Positions 11,877-24,603 of a stretch of DNA of 64,000 bases are shown one piece after another. The stretch is from Sceloporus undulatus. Lineage: Eukaryota; Chordata; Lepidosauria; Squamata; Phrynosomatidae. The position numbers were made by a program, and so were the translations under genes. Below the pieces are notes generated by a model. That model was not told the DNA's origin. It worked only from the letters and a program-made list of their open reading frames with translations, and did not search any database. Within the stretch, counting starts at the first letter, position 1. Every line of letters starts with the position of its first letter. The stretch spans positions 20,429,907-20,493,906 of the forward strand of contig NC_056529.1 in the NCBI RefSeq assembly GCF_019175285.1, in the 5' to 3' direction.

Positions 11877-13176
11877 CTCGAGACTGTCTTGTTTGGAGAA
11901 AAAAATTACAAAAAATATTATTATTAACAGATTAATAATTTAAACACACACACACTCAAAGGCGTGTACGGAGACGGGGGGAAGTCACGAAGCGGACGGC
12001 CGACGCGACCACGGAAGGCCAAGACGGCGGTCCTTTTTTTTGAACTGTCCTGCGACAAACTTCCAAGTCTTTTCACCGAAGAACCAACAAAAGACGAGAA
12101 GAAACAAACAAAAAGAGATTGAGTATCACTCCCAGTTTGCCTTTTTTTTCCTTTCTTTGTTTTTCCTGGGTAATGTTTTTGGGTTTTGGCCAAAATTCTT
12201 TGCTTGTATAACACTTAAGCTGTGTGGCATGGCAGAATGGGAACGGCCCTCCAGCTCTCCCCGGACCAGACGGGATGGGATCAGGTTCCTTTGGAGGATT
12301 CCTCGCCAAATCTTCGTGGATGATGGGATGTGGTGTGTAGGTGCGCATGGCACAGTTCTGGAAGGGAGGCTCCTCTTGCGGCACAAGAGGAGGGGAGAAA
12401 AATCCGCACACCTTGTTGTGTGACGGCTCTCCTGGGTCAGCCGTTTTATCACGCAACCAACTCGGTTCCCGAGTCCCAAAGTCCAAAACTCTGCATGAAT
12501 TGTGAAGTTGAGATGAAACACCTCAATAGATATCTTTTTTAAACAACAACAACAACAAAAAAAAACTGTGAAGGTGATCAGTAACCAGTTCCTTTCCCAC
12601 TCCATCCAAATCAGAGAATATGTGACTTTGGCAAGAATGAAATGCACCCAACTGGAAGTATATTTTTTAAAATTTGATTTTAGTTGAGTCTAAGCACTTG
12701 CCTGCCCACTCCTTCTTCCAGTTCAGAGACCCCCGAAATCCAAAAATTATGCTCCGAAACAACAATTATAAGACGACAGGAGAGAAGTTACATATATCAG
12801 CCACAGTCCTGTTGGTGCCTTATGCATGCCTAAGTTCCCCTATAGATGCAGTCAAATATTTTTTGTCCAGCGCTGAATGTCTATATTCAGTCTCCAGGTT
12901 GTGGAAGTAGAGTCGCGCATGCGGTGCTCCTGCACATGTGCATTTGTGTATGTGCATTGTGTGCCCAGGTGTGTGTTGCCAATTGTGCATTGCACATGCA
13001 GACCTCCACCGGCATATAGTTGTGCGTTCGGTTGTGCGACGTTGCGAATTCATTCACACAGTGGCATTGAGCATCCACTGCATAACTCTGTGAGCATAAA
13101 GGGATGCTCGGTCTCCTCCTCTGTGTAGGATTTTATGCCCAGAATGAAATTATAGGTTGAGGTTTAAAATATAATA

Positions 13177-13669
13177 CAGTGGTCCCTCCACATTCGCTGG
13201 AATTAGAGGCGAAGGACCCCCTGTGAATGTGGAAAAAATGCACTATTCTTTTTAACACCTTTCTAGGAATCTCCAGGTCCTCCACTGCAACTCTATAGTC
13301 AACATCTGTTGATCATAGAATCACGCTGGAGGACCTACAGATGCCTAGAGGAGTGTTTTCTCTAGGAACTTCTAGGTTTTCATGGCCAGCATCGATAGTT
13401 TTTTGTGGGTTTTTCAGGCTATGTTGCCGTGTCCCAGAAGAGTTTATTCCTGACAGATGCTGGCGAAACGTCAGGAATAAACTCTTCTAGAACATGGCCA
13501 CATAGCTTGAAAAACCCAGAAAAAACTAATTTCTCCAGCACAACTCTATGGTCAATTTTTGGCAGAGTTGCGCTGGAGGACATAAAGATTCCTAGAGAGA
13601 ACGTATTAATCAAAATGGCAAATTATCAAATCTGCAAAAGTCAACGCCGCAAATGTGGAGGGCCAACTG
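13177..13669. mobile_element. Tigger-like MITE in JPH3 3' UTR, with nested hairpin MITE
   Basis: The ends are 'cagtggtccctccacattcg' and 'aaatgtggagggccaactg', flanked by TA on both sides. The interior palindrome (tctccaggtcctccactgca / ggaggacctacagatgccta) is split by a second element at about 13372-13533. Confidence 0.78.
13372..13533. mobile_element. Hairpin MITE nested in Tigger-like MITE
   Basis: The two arms are near-perfect inverted repeats: 'aagagtttattcctgacaga' pairs with 'gaaacgtcaggaataaactc', and 'gtgggtttttcaggctatgt' pairs with 'acatagcttgaaaaaccca'. Copies or halves occur at 14560, 46146, 51160, 54615 and 58999. The superfamily is not assigned here. Confidence 0.75.
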
Positions 13670-14559
13670 TAATCCTAGACTCGGAATTCGGGAACGTTAC
13701 AAATTTCGTCCAATGCTTATTCAAGTTTACACATTTCTGGTGTGTGTTAAAAACTTGACCCAATAAGACTTTTTTCCTTTTCCTTTTTTTTAAAAAAGAG
13801 GACCAAAACGATTTATTCTCACTGTCAACTAGACTCCGGACTTCACTGGGTCTGCCAGTCAATGGGCCATTTTCCCTGGAAGGCCTGGATTTAGAGGTCA
13901 GGGTTGGTGCTGAGGGGGGGGAGAGATGTGAAAGGGGAAAGAAACCTTGCTTGTCGTCTTCCGTCACGAATCACGGCCACCTGGGTGCTTTGGCCTCGCC
14001 TCTCCCTCCTCTTCCCGGGAGGCACCTTTGGGTGGGAGGTTTGCCGGAAGACCCTTCCTCAAGATCGGGGCCAAAGGGTCCCTTCCCTTCTGCATCTGGG
14101 GAGGAATGGAGGGCGACGGTGGCCCCCGTTCCATCTTGCCACTGGCCACTTCCAGGCGTCATGCTTGGCCTCTGAGCATGTAATATTTTTGCACTTTGTC
14201 CGCAGGATGTATATTCCAGCTTCTGACATAATCCCTGTACAAAAACAGAAAAACAAAACAAAAAAAGAACAACCAACCATCATTGACAACAGCAGCCTCC
14301 GAATATGTAATGCTCTTTTTATATTTTTGTTTGTTTGGTTTGTTTTTTCCCCTCCTCCTCTATGTATCACTTAATTTTGGTATGGTTCAAAACATCTTTG
14401 TAAGATGCCTCCTGCCTTGGTCTTTTCTTTCTTTCCTTCTCATCGTTTTGTGGGGTTTGGGTTTCTTGGGTTTCGACTCCTCTGGCAAATCTAATCAGAA
14501 ATATTCATTAAGGGCCCAGCATCCTTGTTCTGTCAACAAGAAGAATCCTATGTGAAGAC

Positions 14560-14778
14560 GAAGGCTTTCATGGCAGGCATCCATAGTTTTTTGTGGGTTT
14601 TTCAGGCTATGTGGCCATATTCTGGAAGAGTTTATTCCTGACATTTCGCCAGCATCTGTAGCTGGCATCTTCAGGCTGGCATTTCTTTGAAGATGCCAGC
14701 CACAGATGCTGGTGAAACATCAGGAATAAACTCTTCTAGGAGATGGCTACAAAGCCTGAAAAATCTACAAAAAACTAA
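14560..14778. mobile_element. Hairpin MITE, full-length copy
   Basis: Same family as 13372-13533 with longer arms: 'aggctttcatggcaggcatc', 'tttttcaggctatgtggcca' and 'aagagtttattcctgacatt' on the left, and their complements on the right around the centre 'gatgccagccacagatgctg'. It probably lies at or just past the end of the JPH3 transcript. Confidence 0.75.
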
Positions 14779-15340
14779 GAAGAATCCTGTTGCATATTGA
14801 AAAAACAACCTCCACACTTTCCCCAAAACATGCCTGTCTTTTCCTGCTTGAATGTATATGCACTACACAGAGTCTGATACTACTTTGTCATGGCTCCTTT
14901 CACTGGTCTTGGGTGTACTCACATTAAATAATTATAAGATTTTGATACCACTTTTAAATGTCATGGTTCCCTATCCATGGAATCTTGGGATTTGTAGTTC
15001 AGGGAGGAGAAATAATTGTGGGCACATCTCCAGCTCAGGTAGCACACCAGCAACTTGTTCCAATTTGCAAGGCTTAGCCAATGTTTTGCAGCAAAATGTC
15101 CATGGAGAGGGTCTATGTATGTCCTCTCCGCCGTGATCTGCAGCACTTTGGAAACCTTTCAACTGGGGCCTATCCAGGCTTGAAAAGGTTATATGGGCAA
15201 GAGGATAGCATCATCAGAGATAGCAACAATGATAGCGGTCCATCATCATAGTTATGTCTGATGATGCAAGAACTTGGACCACACAAAGACAAAATGCCTG
15301 GCTTGGTTTTGAGATCCTTCGCATTCTTCTATCACATCAG

Positions 15341-15476
15341 TTCCCAAACTTTGGTTTTCCAGGTATTTTTTTACTTTAACTCCCAGACATTCCACCAAGT
15401 TGGGTCAACAGTTAGTAATTCTGGGAGGTGACGTCCAGAACATCTGAAGGACCAGTTTGGGAACCACTGCAACCAC
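15341..15476. mobile_element. hAT-like MITE, diverged
   Basis: The ends 'cagttcccaaactttggttt' and 'accagtttgggaaccactg' are inverted, as in the better-preserved copy at 56083-56218. It lies between the JPH3 and KLHDC4 3' ends. The 15185-15260 and 15480-15540 flanks also share an inverted 'gatgatggacc' motif. Confidence 0.6.
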
Positions 15477-15732
15477 TGCATCATCAGACATAACTATGAT
15501 GATGGACCACTATCATTGTTGGTACCTCTGATGATGCTATCAGGATCTCTCTCGGACAACTCTGCAACCACACATACACCTTCATTACTAACACTGGTTT
15601 TCCTTGCCTTCCCGAAAAACTTACCATAAGCATCTCCAAGGGATGCAGATCAGCTTCTTGTAAGATTCCTGAATTGCAACAGACTGCTCCCCCCCAAAAA
15701 GACCTTCCAACGTTTTGTTTTTTGAAAAAATA

Positions 15733-15738
15733 TTTATT
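15733..15738 (-). terminator. KLHDC4: Probable KLHDC4 polyadenylation signal
   Basis: The plus strand reads 'tttatt', so the minus strand carries AATAAA about 195 bases after the KLHDC4 stop. A T-rich stretch lies close by on the plus strand. It is the first canonical signal downstream of the stop, giving a short 3' UTR that ends near 15715. JPH3 and KLHDC4 transcripts would then not overlap if JPH3 ends near 14.5 kb. Confidence 0.6.
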
Positions 15739-15931
15739 CAGCCAAACATGTTGCAAAGTATCAGTGTCCAACAAGACGAATCCATTCTTCAGGCAAAACA
15801 GAGCCCATCATGCAAGGCCAGGAAGAAGAGGTGGAGATGTCAGGTCCATTTAGCATTACATGGTGGCAACCCTCTTAACAGTCCCAACCGTTATACCAAC
15901 ATTCATTATGAGTGGTAGAAAAAGTTTTAAT

Positions 15932-16107
15932 CTAGGCAGACCCTTCGTAGAAGGCCTTTGCCATCGCATGTCCCACTTTCACCGTCTTCTTCTCTTTGGC
16001 ATCGGGGCCCATGTTCTGGCGGGCCAATTTCACCCAGTACTGCTCCGTCCGAGAGAGGTAGTCTGCGTACTTTTCACTATGCTGTATGGCAGGGTGTTCT
16101 TCCTCAT
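15932..16107 (-). CDS. KLHDC4: KLHDC4, terminal exon (DUF4110-type end)
   Basis: The last exon enters after acceptor 'ccccatgaaag' on the minus strand and completes an aspartate codon split from the previous exon. It encodes about 58 residues, including KYADYLSRTEQYWVKLARQN and AKEKKTVKVGHAMAKAFYEG, then TAG. This is the conserved C-terminal segment (DUF4110 type) found after the kelch repeats in KLHDC4 orthologues. KLHDC4 is a poorly characterised kelch-domain protein; no enzymatic residues are expected. Confidence 0.92.
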
Positions 16108-16446
16108 CTTTCATGGGGCAATAGGACAGAAAAAGAAAGAAAACAAACCGTCAGCCTTGCAAGAGAAAGGACATCTTTTCTCCCCTTCCAGGTCAAAGAA
16201 GATGCTGCCTTCACGAGGGCTGGAAATCTTGTGGGTAACACAGGCATGCATAACTCTGTGTTACCCACAATATTTTATATTATATTATATTATATTATGC
16301 ATGCATGTTTTCTTTTGGATGAGGCACCAGGGGTCATTTACTTTGTCTAGTACCACTCCCACACACACAACAACAACGTATATATCCTTCTTACTGGAGC
16401 CCCTAAAAACATGGGGGCTCTCTTCTAGACTATGGAATGATTTTTA

Positions 16447-16495
<49 letters not shown>
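16447..16495. repeat. (TTA)n microsatellite
   Basis: About sixteen 'tta' triplets in the KLHDC4 last intron. Just upstream, 16268-16298 is a short (TTATA)n run followed by alternating 'gcatgcatg'. Confidence 0.9.
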
Positions 16496-16501
<6 letters not shown>

Positions 16502-17143
16502 CTGCCTTCTTCCTAGTACAGGGACTCAAGTTGGCTATCAGGAATTATTCCTTTCTGTTTCAAAGTATTGAATTATTACTTATACATTGTGTTTTTAAAT
16601 GCAACAATTGTATAAAATGGAAAAATGGGGCCCAACTGGCCACCCAAAGTTTTAGGAGTATATTTTTATTATTTATTAAAATATTTATATGCTGCCTTCT
16701 GTCTAAAGATCTCAGGGCAGCGTACGATAAAATCCATTTGCCCAACTGAAAACAATGTTGTAAAAAAAAACCAAACACAAAACATGATTAAAACTATTTT
16801 AACAAGTTAAAAGAAAGCAAGTTAAAACTTGAAGTACTGTATCTTAAACTGATTTAAAGCCATGCGCTTGTGTAGATTTGCATAAAACCAGTTGGGCCCC
16901 AAAGGCTTTAATAAACAAAACCAGTTTGGTGCCGGAAGGAAAGCAACACTGGCGCCAATTGAGCCCCTAAGAAAAAGTGATGCTCGGTAAACATTAAAAG
17001 GTAATAACATTACCAGTCATGTTTCCTTTGCAAATAGAGCAGCGTTATGCCCACGTCATTCCACAAATTTCATGTGTTAAACGCAAACACATTAATTCAA
17101 AGCTGCGCTCTTTTTCTGTCTTTTTTTTTTGCTGTACAGTTAC

Positions 17144-17266
17144 CTTCATCTTCACTCTCATCATCATCCGAATCCTCCTCCTCCTCGTCTTCTTCCTCCC
17201 CTCCTTCTGCACCTTCCACTTCTCCCTCTCCATCCGACTCAGATTCTTCAAGCCATTCTTGAGTTT
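17144..17266 (-). CDS. KLHDC4: KLHDC4, acidic exon
   Basis: This 123 bp exon has both junctions in phase 1. The acceptor is 'gactgtgttag' and the donor gtaact. It opens TQEWLEESESDGEGE, continues VEGAEGG, and then is almost wholly Asp, Glu and Ser. Human KLHDC4 has the same TQEWLEE and VEGAEGG landmarks with a shorter acidic run. Being low in complexity, the exon probably varies in length between species. Confidence 0.93.
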
Positions 17267-17377
17267 CTAACACAGTCATTTTTTTAAAAAAGCAAAAAAT
17301 GACAAGTTTAACAACAGGGAAAGCCCTCTCTGAGCAGCCATCAGCAACTCCACTTGTGCCATGGATTTACACGTGCG

Positions 17378-17613
17378 CATGTGTTGTGCACCTTCAACTC
17401 TTTTCCCATCTTATGGTGACCCTAAAGTGAACCTATCATGGGGTTTCTTTGGCAAGATTTGTTCAGAGGAGGTTTGCCATTGCCTTCTCCTAAGGCTGAG
17501 AGCATGGGTTTTGCCCAAAGTCTCCCAGTAGGTTTACATGGCCAAACTGGGAATCGAACCCTGGTCTCCAGAGTCATAGTCCAACACTCAAACCACTATG
17601 CCACAAATGGTTA
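17378..17613 (-). mobile_element. tRNA-derived SINE (Sauria-type)
   Basis: The plus strand shows 'tgttgtgcaccttcaactct', 'ctatcatggggtttctttgg' and 'gaatcgaaccctggtctcca', the inverted layout of the SINE at 8012. It lies 112 bp upstream of KLHDC4 exon 17144-17266 in the same orientation as the gene. The head ends in 'aaaccactatgccaca'. Confidence 0.85.
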
Positions 17614-18506
17614 ACAATACTGAGCTAGACGGACTCAGTAACAGTGTGCGCCTTCCTATGTCCCTCCCTTTCTATCCAGTGTAGACATGCAGGGACAACA
17701 GCCGCCACTACTTCCAGGAGGCGAGTGCTCCTCTTATTTCCTTGCTGCATGGTTCACTTTGCTTCCACTTGGTCAAGGAGGCAGCTTTTCAAGACCTGGC
17801 ATCCCCACTGCAGCCTCTGAATTTAACTCCCCTTGCTGGGATTAAATCAAAAAGGATTTCTGGGGTGAATCACGGGTTTTTAAGTAGAGTTAGGAACGAA
17901 ACTTGCCTGAAAATCTGGACAGCTGGGGTTGCTAACACCAGAACTGACAATACTGTGCTAGACGGACCAAGGGTCTAACTCAGTGCAAGGCAGCATCCCA
18001 GCTTCCCAACTCAAGGGTTAAACAGGAAGGATTTTGCCGCACAATGCAATGCAAAAGGCTGTGTTTCCATGGAAGCATTTCCAGAAGTTGGTCTGGGTTT
18101 TCTGGGAGCTATCCATGGACCTGAACCCAATTTCCCAAACAGTTTCAATACCGCAGATAACTCTCGAAAAACCGGGAGTGGCTTCTTTAAAATCCAGGAA
18201 AATAAGAGACATACTCCGGTGTTTTAGTGGCACAAAATGCTGTTAAGTTGTGCCGTTATTTGTCCTGCTGACGCGTTTTGGGAAACGTTTCTTTGCAAGC
18301 GGATTCTTCTGTTTCTCTTTTGAGAAGCCAGAGTTTCTAACTTTGGATTCAATGAGTGTATCTCTCATTTTCCTGCATTTCATGGTGTTTCCTCCCCTAC
18401 AACACTCTCCTTTAAAACCCAGCATGGGTTTGCTAAAAGCAACGAAGCCATTCCTCTTTGGGGAAGGAATTGCAATGCTTAGGGGCAGCCATTGATCAGG
18501 CCCAAT

Positions 18507-18534
18507 AATAGTAGTAGTAGTAGTAGTAGTAGTA
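18507..18534. repeat. (TAG)n microsatellite with following AAT run
   Basis: A 'tagtagtag' run of about nine units precedes a shorter 'aataataata' run at 18537-18550. It lies in a KLHDC4 intron. Confidence 0.85.
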
Positions 18535-18559
18535 ACAATAATAATAATAAACTATTTCC

Positions 18560-19440
18560 TCTATCTCTTGTCTTTGTCACCCATCCCTCCACTACAGTTG
18601 GGACATAGCTGAGAAGCATCTCTTCACATTTTAGGATGCAAGCAGGCTTATATCCATAGAAAACAACCTAATCACGTCTTGTGGGCTAACTGAGTTGCTG
18701 GAGAAAATAATAGCCAAGCAACAACATGCTAATAAAACCACTGGGGGATACCTGATCTTCTCAAACTCTTTAAAGAGAAAAGCCCAAAGCAGAATAAGTT
18801 ACGCAAAACCCTTTGCTCAGCTATGAAAATGTGGGAGACGCTTTACGAAATAGGTTGAAATTTACATGTCTTTACATAAGTAACTTATATCCTGCCTTTC
18901 CATGATAAAAGAGTCCTCTAAGAACCTAATAGGATTAAAACAAAATTAAAATGCTGCAAGTGGGGAAAATTATGTGAAAATGAGAAGAACGGAGAGGAAA
19001 TTGGGCTTGGCACCCAGGTTTATGGGCAACTGCGGCTCACTAAGGCCAACAGCCCAAAATACAAGACACAAATTGGAATATTTTTTTTTTCAAGGTACTA
19101 GTCTTTATAGGTGCAGCGATAAATAACTTTTAGGTTGTGGACAACGGACCCCTGCACATTTTGGAAGCAGGAAAGTTGAAAAGATCGAGCGAGATGAGGA
19201 GCTTTCTATACTGACAACTGATGCACAGCAGAAGCCAGATAAATAAAAGAGTTGTAAACCATGCACTGAAAAAGCCGCATAGATAGAGCCGCACAGTTTG
19301 CATTATTTATCTGGACCGCACAGTACAAGCTGATTTTTAGTACAGAGATGACCACCTCCTAAAAGAGCCTTTTCTGGTGTTTTAAGAAAAGTACTAGAAT
19401 GGGGAAGATGGTTTGATTAAAATTTAAGAAATTGAGGAGT
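18560..19440. other. KLHDC4 intron without recognised feature
   Basis: AT-rich intron sequence. A T run occurs at 19081-19090 but no open frame, repeat end or conserved motif was recognised. Confidence 0.5.
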
Positions 19441-19450
19441 GTGCAAACAA

Positions 19451-20052
19451 GGGATGCATCTACACTGTAGAAATAATGCAGCTTGACACCATAAAAACCG
19501 CCATGGCTGAATCCTATAGAATTATGGGGTTTGTACTGTATAATATACTCATGGATACATCTAGAAATTTTAGTCCAAAAATTGACTCAAAAAACGTGAG
19601 TCAACTTATCTATGGGTCGATGTATGTACTGGACTTTAACTCTTTTTTAAAAATAAGGAGCCATCCCCTGGTGAAGCGCAAGAGTATAATCTGTCCTGGA
19701 AGCACTGATCCCTCTCTACTCTCTCATCCATCCAGTCTTTAGTGCAAACACAAACAGTTATGGCTGCTGGAATTTTGTAACTTCTTTGGGATTGTTTTCC
19801 TTTGCTTCATGCTTTACATACATTGTTACCTGCCCCTTGACTTATCCATGGGACATATCAAAATCTACCATTTTGGCCCCAAAATCTGCCCTTGACTTAT
19901 ATATGAGGTCGACTAAATAGTTGAGTATATATGGTAGTTTGATGAACCATGGCATGCCTCCACAGAGACTACAGAATCCCATAGGACGGAGCTACTGCAC
20001 TTAAAGTGGTGTTAAACTGCACTATTTCTGCAATGTAGATGCACTCTAGATG
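19451..20052. mobile_element. Harbinger-like MITE carrying a nested Tc1/mariner MITE
   Basis: The outer element starts 'gggatgcatctacactgtag' and ends 'caatgtagatgcactct'. Its left arm is cut at 'ggggtttgta' and resumes with 'gtttgatgaaccatgg' after 19934. A partial extra copy of the right end follows to about 20095. The outer element is older than the inner one. Confidence 0.8.
19536..19934 (+). mobile_element. Tc1/mariner-type MITE nested in Harbinger-like MITE
   Basis: This 399 bp element begins ctgtataatatactcatgg and ends gttgagtatatatgg. TA is duplicated at 19534-19535 and 19935-19936, exactly at the join in the outer element. The clean duplication confirms both the ends of this family and the order of insertion. 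Confidence 0.85.
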
Positions 20053-20711
20053 CAAACTGCACTATCTCTACAACGTAGATGCACTTTGAGTAGATGCACT
20101 CAAAGCATGCTCTCATCCTCCCTCCATAATTCAAGCAACGGATCGGTGTGGGTGTGCACAACAGCCTACGCTGTGTGTCAATGTCGCTTCAGCCGAAATT
20201 AAAGGAGCAAATGAAGTTCAACACCCCCTGCAATGACGCCGGTCCGATTAAGTCTATCGCTGCAAGATACAGACACACACAAGGCCAGACAGCTTAAGGG
20301 CCCCAGGGGGCAGAGGGAGAAAAAGTTTTCCCAGGGATTAAAGCAGACCAAGATTAGCTTGTGTGCGTCTCTACGTGTGTACAGTACGTACAAAGCCATT
20401 CACAGTTCCGGGATGAAAACCGTCCTCGGCTGCGTGCTGCGCCACCGTCACCTGTCTCTGTGTCATCCTAAATAGGCTTTTGTCCTCAGCTAGCATCAGT
20501 CACTGGATAAAATTAAACTTGGCTGGTCTCAGAGCAGAAGGCTTCTAGGAATGCGTCTGATGGCAGTGAACTTCATGAACCGCTGCACAAAAGGTCACCA
20601 GCAGACGTTCAATGGGATGCAAGGCCTTTGCGGTTGCTCCCTGCTTTCCCTCTCAATAGTTTTTGGTCACTGCAGACTTGGGTGGTGCCCAGCAGCGTAA
20701 ACCTCAGGTTT

Positions 20712-20943
20712 GTTGTTGCAAGCCTTCAAGTCGTTCCCGACTTATGGAGACCCTAAGGCAAACCTATCACGGGGTCTTCTTGGCAAGTTTCTTCAGAGGG
20801 GGGTTGCCATTCCCATCCTCTGCAGCTGAGAGAGTGGGACTTTCCCAAAGTCACCCAGTGGGTTTGCATGGCCAAGCCAGGATTCAAATCCTGGTCTCCA
20901 GAGTCCTAGTCCAATGTTCAAACCACAAAACCACATTGGCTCT
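20712..20943 (-). mobile_element. tRNA-derived SINE (Sauria-type)
   Basis: Plus-strand landmarks are 'caagccttcaagtcgttccc', 'cctatcacggggtcttcttg', 'agtcacccagtgggtttgca' and 'accacaaaaccacattggct'. It is a full-length copy in the orientation of KLHDC4. Confidence 0.85.
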
Positions 20944-21007
20944 CAAACCTCAGGTACTTTAGCCTAATTATTTTTAAAGAAGTTGCAGAAGGAGGTATCT
21001 TGTAGAT

Positions 21008-21110
21008 CAGGGGTAGGCAACCTGTGGCCCACGGCCCGGATGCGGCCTGGCAAGGCCTTGGGACCGGCCCCAGCCCAGTCCTGCCGCTGATTGCCGCCGG
21101 GGCCTTTGAG
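21008..21110 (+). mobile_element. hAT (Charlie-group) element end
   Basis: 'caggggtaggcaacctgtgg' followed by 'cccacggcccggatgcggcc' is the conserved 5' end of Charlie-like hAT elements found across amniotes. The right end was not recognised, so the copy is partial. Confidence 0.55.
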
Positions 21111-21361
21111 GGGCAATTGTCTATAGAAGCCTCAGAAACATGCATTTATATTAACATTTTTTTAAAAATCAGCAAATTTTTTCATGTGTCCACTTTTTTA
21201 AAAAAAGTGTCTTCCATTTGAAAATTTTGTCCTACATTTGTCCTGGTTTATTTATATATTTAATTTCTGGGCGCTGAAATCCAAAACATATGGAGGATTG
21301 AAGTTTGTGATCTGCTGATGTAGAGAGTCATGCTTCTCCAGTTACAGTATATGTGTACAGT

Positions 21362-21386
21362 ACACACACACACACACACACACACA
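21362..21386. repeat. (CA)n microsatellite
   Basis: An uninterrupted run of about twelve CA dinucleotides in a KLHDC4 intron. Confidence 0.9.
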
Positions 21387-21537
21387 TCTCGGCCAACAAT
21401 AGATTTTGCTACAGCACCAAATTTTGCAAAGTATGGGATTACAATTTTCAATATCTAGAGGCTCCTGAGAATTGTAGCCTGGGAAAATGAAAAAAACCTT
21501 TCCCAAGCTCTCCATTGCACAGCATAAGAAGAAAATA

Positions 21538-22445
<908 letters not shown>

Positions 22446-22514
22446 TTATTTAATATCCTGCTTTTCTCTCCTATGAGATCCAGCTAAAACAACCCCTAAT
22501 ACAAAAAAGGATTA

Positions 22515-22919
22515 CTGTATATACTCATGTATAAGTCTAGAAATTTAGGTCAAAAAGTTGACCCCAAAAACCTGAGTCGACTTATCCACAGGTCAATGTA
22601 AGTACAGCATCTTAATTCTTATTTAAAAGAAGGAACCATCCCCTGGTGAAAAGCAAGAGCATAATCTGTCCTGGAAGCATTGACTCCCTCTACTCTCTCA
22701 TCCATCCAGCCTTAAGAGGAAGCACAAAGAGTTTGTCTGCTGGAATTTTGTAAGTTCTTTGACATTGTTTTGCTTTGTTTCCTCCTTTAGATCCTTTGCT
22801 ATATGCCCATAAGTTTTACCCTTGACTAATCCACGGGTCATAGCAAAATCCATAATTTTGGCCCCCAAAACTTGCCCTCGACTTATACATGAGGTCAATT
22901 TATAGTTGAGCATATACAG
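22515..22919 (+). mobile_element. Tc1/mariner-type MITE
   Basis: A 405 bp copy with TA at 22513-22514 and 22920-22921. It is in the same orientation as 21538-21929, so the two bracket a single KLHDC4 exon as direct repeats. Confidence 0.88.
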
Positions 22920-23034
22920 TAAACAACAATCCACTTAAAAACATTAAGTGTTAGAACAGTTTAAAATTCATTAAAACTTATTCCATGTTAAGAAGGAGCA
23001 CATCCATTACACTAATCCAACCAATTAAGAGAGA

Positions 23035-23240
23035 GAGAGAGAGCTTGTGTCTCACTTATCTGGAATTCCAAAATATTCCAACAAGATTTTTCAAGGATGG
23101 CTGAGATAGTGACACCTTTGCTTTGTGATGGGTCAGTGTACACAAACTTACAATTACCATTAGCACTCTGGATAACTCCATTAAATATCCAATTAAAACC
23201 TGGGCTGAAGACCCTTATCCTGCAACCGCTTTAAAGTGTT
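23035..23240. mobile_element. MER2/Tigger-like element, diverged
   Basis: 'tgtctcacttatctggaatt' then 'ccaaaatattccaacaagat' follow the layout of the better copy at 24910-25140. A GA run lies at 23028-23043. Only loose similarity remains. Confidence 0.5.
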
Positions 23241-23374
23241 TTCAAAGCAATATCACACATGCATCACGTCGTTGCAATCTTTGCAACCCAGTAAGTTAAG
23301 TCAGTGGCATTATCCTCATTTTGCAGATGGGAAGACAGAGGCTGACAGGCAGCCACTAAGCCAAGGTGCCTTCA

Positions 23375-23722
<348 letters not shown>

Positions 23723-23833
23723 TCATTGGAAGAATAAGCGTCTCACATTCAGAAGGTCCCAAGTTCAATTGCTGGCCACTCCAATTAATATAGGGTGGGC
23801 AAGTATAGTAATTTCATCCCATAGGACCCTCCA

Positions 23834-24262
23834 AGGGTTGTTGGGTACCTTCAAGTCATTTCTGGGTGCAACTACACTGTAGAAATCATGCATTTTGACA
23901 CATTTTAGTGCTGTAGCTCCATCCTATGGAATCCTTGGATGTGCGGTTCTACAAGATCTGCCACCCTCTCTGCCAACTACAAATCCCAGGATTCTGTAGG
24001 ATGGAACCATGGTAGTTAAAGGGACACCCATCTGCATTATTTCTACAGTATAGCTGCATCCTCTGACTTTTGGTGACCCTAAAATGAAACTACCATGGGT
24101 TTTCTTGGCAGGATCTATTCAGAGGCAGCTTGTCATTGCCTTCCTCTGAAGCTGAGAGTGTGGCTCATCCAAGGTCACATACTGGGTCTCTGTGATCAAA
24201 TGGGAATGGTCTCCCAGAGCCCTAGTCCAACACTCAAACCACTACACCATGCTCACACTCAA
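23834..24262 (-). mobile_element. tRNA-derived SINE split by a MITE
   Basis: The SINE tail (23834-23863, 'gttgggtaccttcaagtcat') is separated from its body (24062-24262, 'cttttggtgaccctaaaatg' to the tRNA-like head) by a Harbinger-like element. Removing the insert restores the usual SINE order. Confidence 0.8.
23864..24061. mobile_element. Harbinger-like MITE inside SINE, with 3 bp target duplication
   Basis: The 198 bp element runs from gggtgcaactacactgtaga to ttctacagtatagctgcatcc. TCT occurs at 23861-23863 and again at 24062-24064, while uninterrupted SINE copies have one TCT-like triplet there. A 3 bp duplication with GGG-starting ends supports PIF/Harbinger. Confidence 0.82.
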
Positions 24263-24603
24263 CATCTTTATGTACCTTCAGACCGACTCCAATTTATGGC
24301 TTGGATTGGAGTGGATCAGGAACTGAATTATACATAAGTTCTCCTTTTACAAAACATTTTTACCTAAAAGGGAGCTGCAATAAATTATTTTAAATTGTTT
24401 CATTCCATCCAAGCAAAATTTTGGTTCTCTCCATGAAACTTGTCCCTGTCCCTTGCAACCCTGACATGAAACCACCCACTTCTACCTACCGACTGCAAGA
24501 TACCTGAATAGCCAAGATCCCAGATATCTCACACAAGTGAGCCAAGCCACTATGGCAAGACTCCAACCCTATTCATGGCCACCTGGGGGCAAAGAACAAT
24601 TAC

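Larger units (their letters stand above)
11877..14550 (+). other. JPH3: Probable JPH3 3' UTR (end uncertain)
   Basis: Sequence after the JPH3 stop is mostly unique, AT-rich with long T runs, and lacks the SINE/LINE density of the introns, which fits a long neuronal 3' UTR. It is interrupted by an inverted-repeat element at 13177-13669. Unique sequence resumes at 13680-14550 and ends at another inverted-repeat element. No canonical AATAAA was found outside repeats, so the cleavage site is not fixed. The boundary given is inferred from sequence character only. Confidence 0.45.

Noticed and set aside
15860-16516. 218-codon plus-strand open frame
   Set aside because: It is antisense to the KLHDC4 terminal exon and ends in a translated TTA microsatellite.
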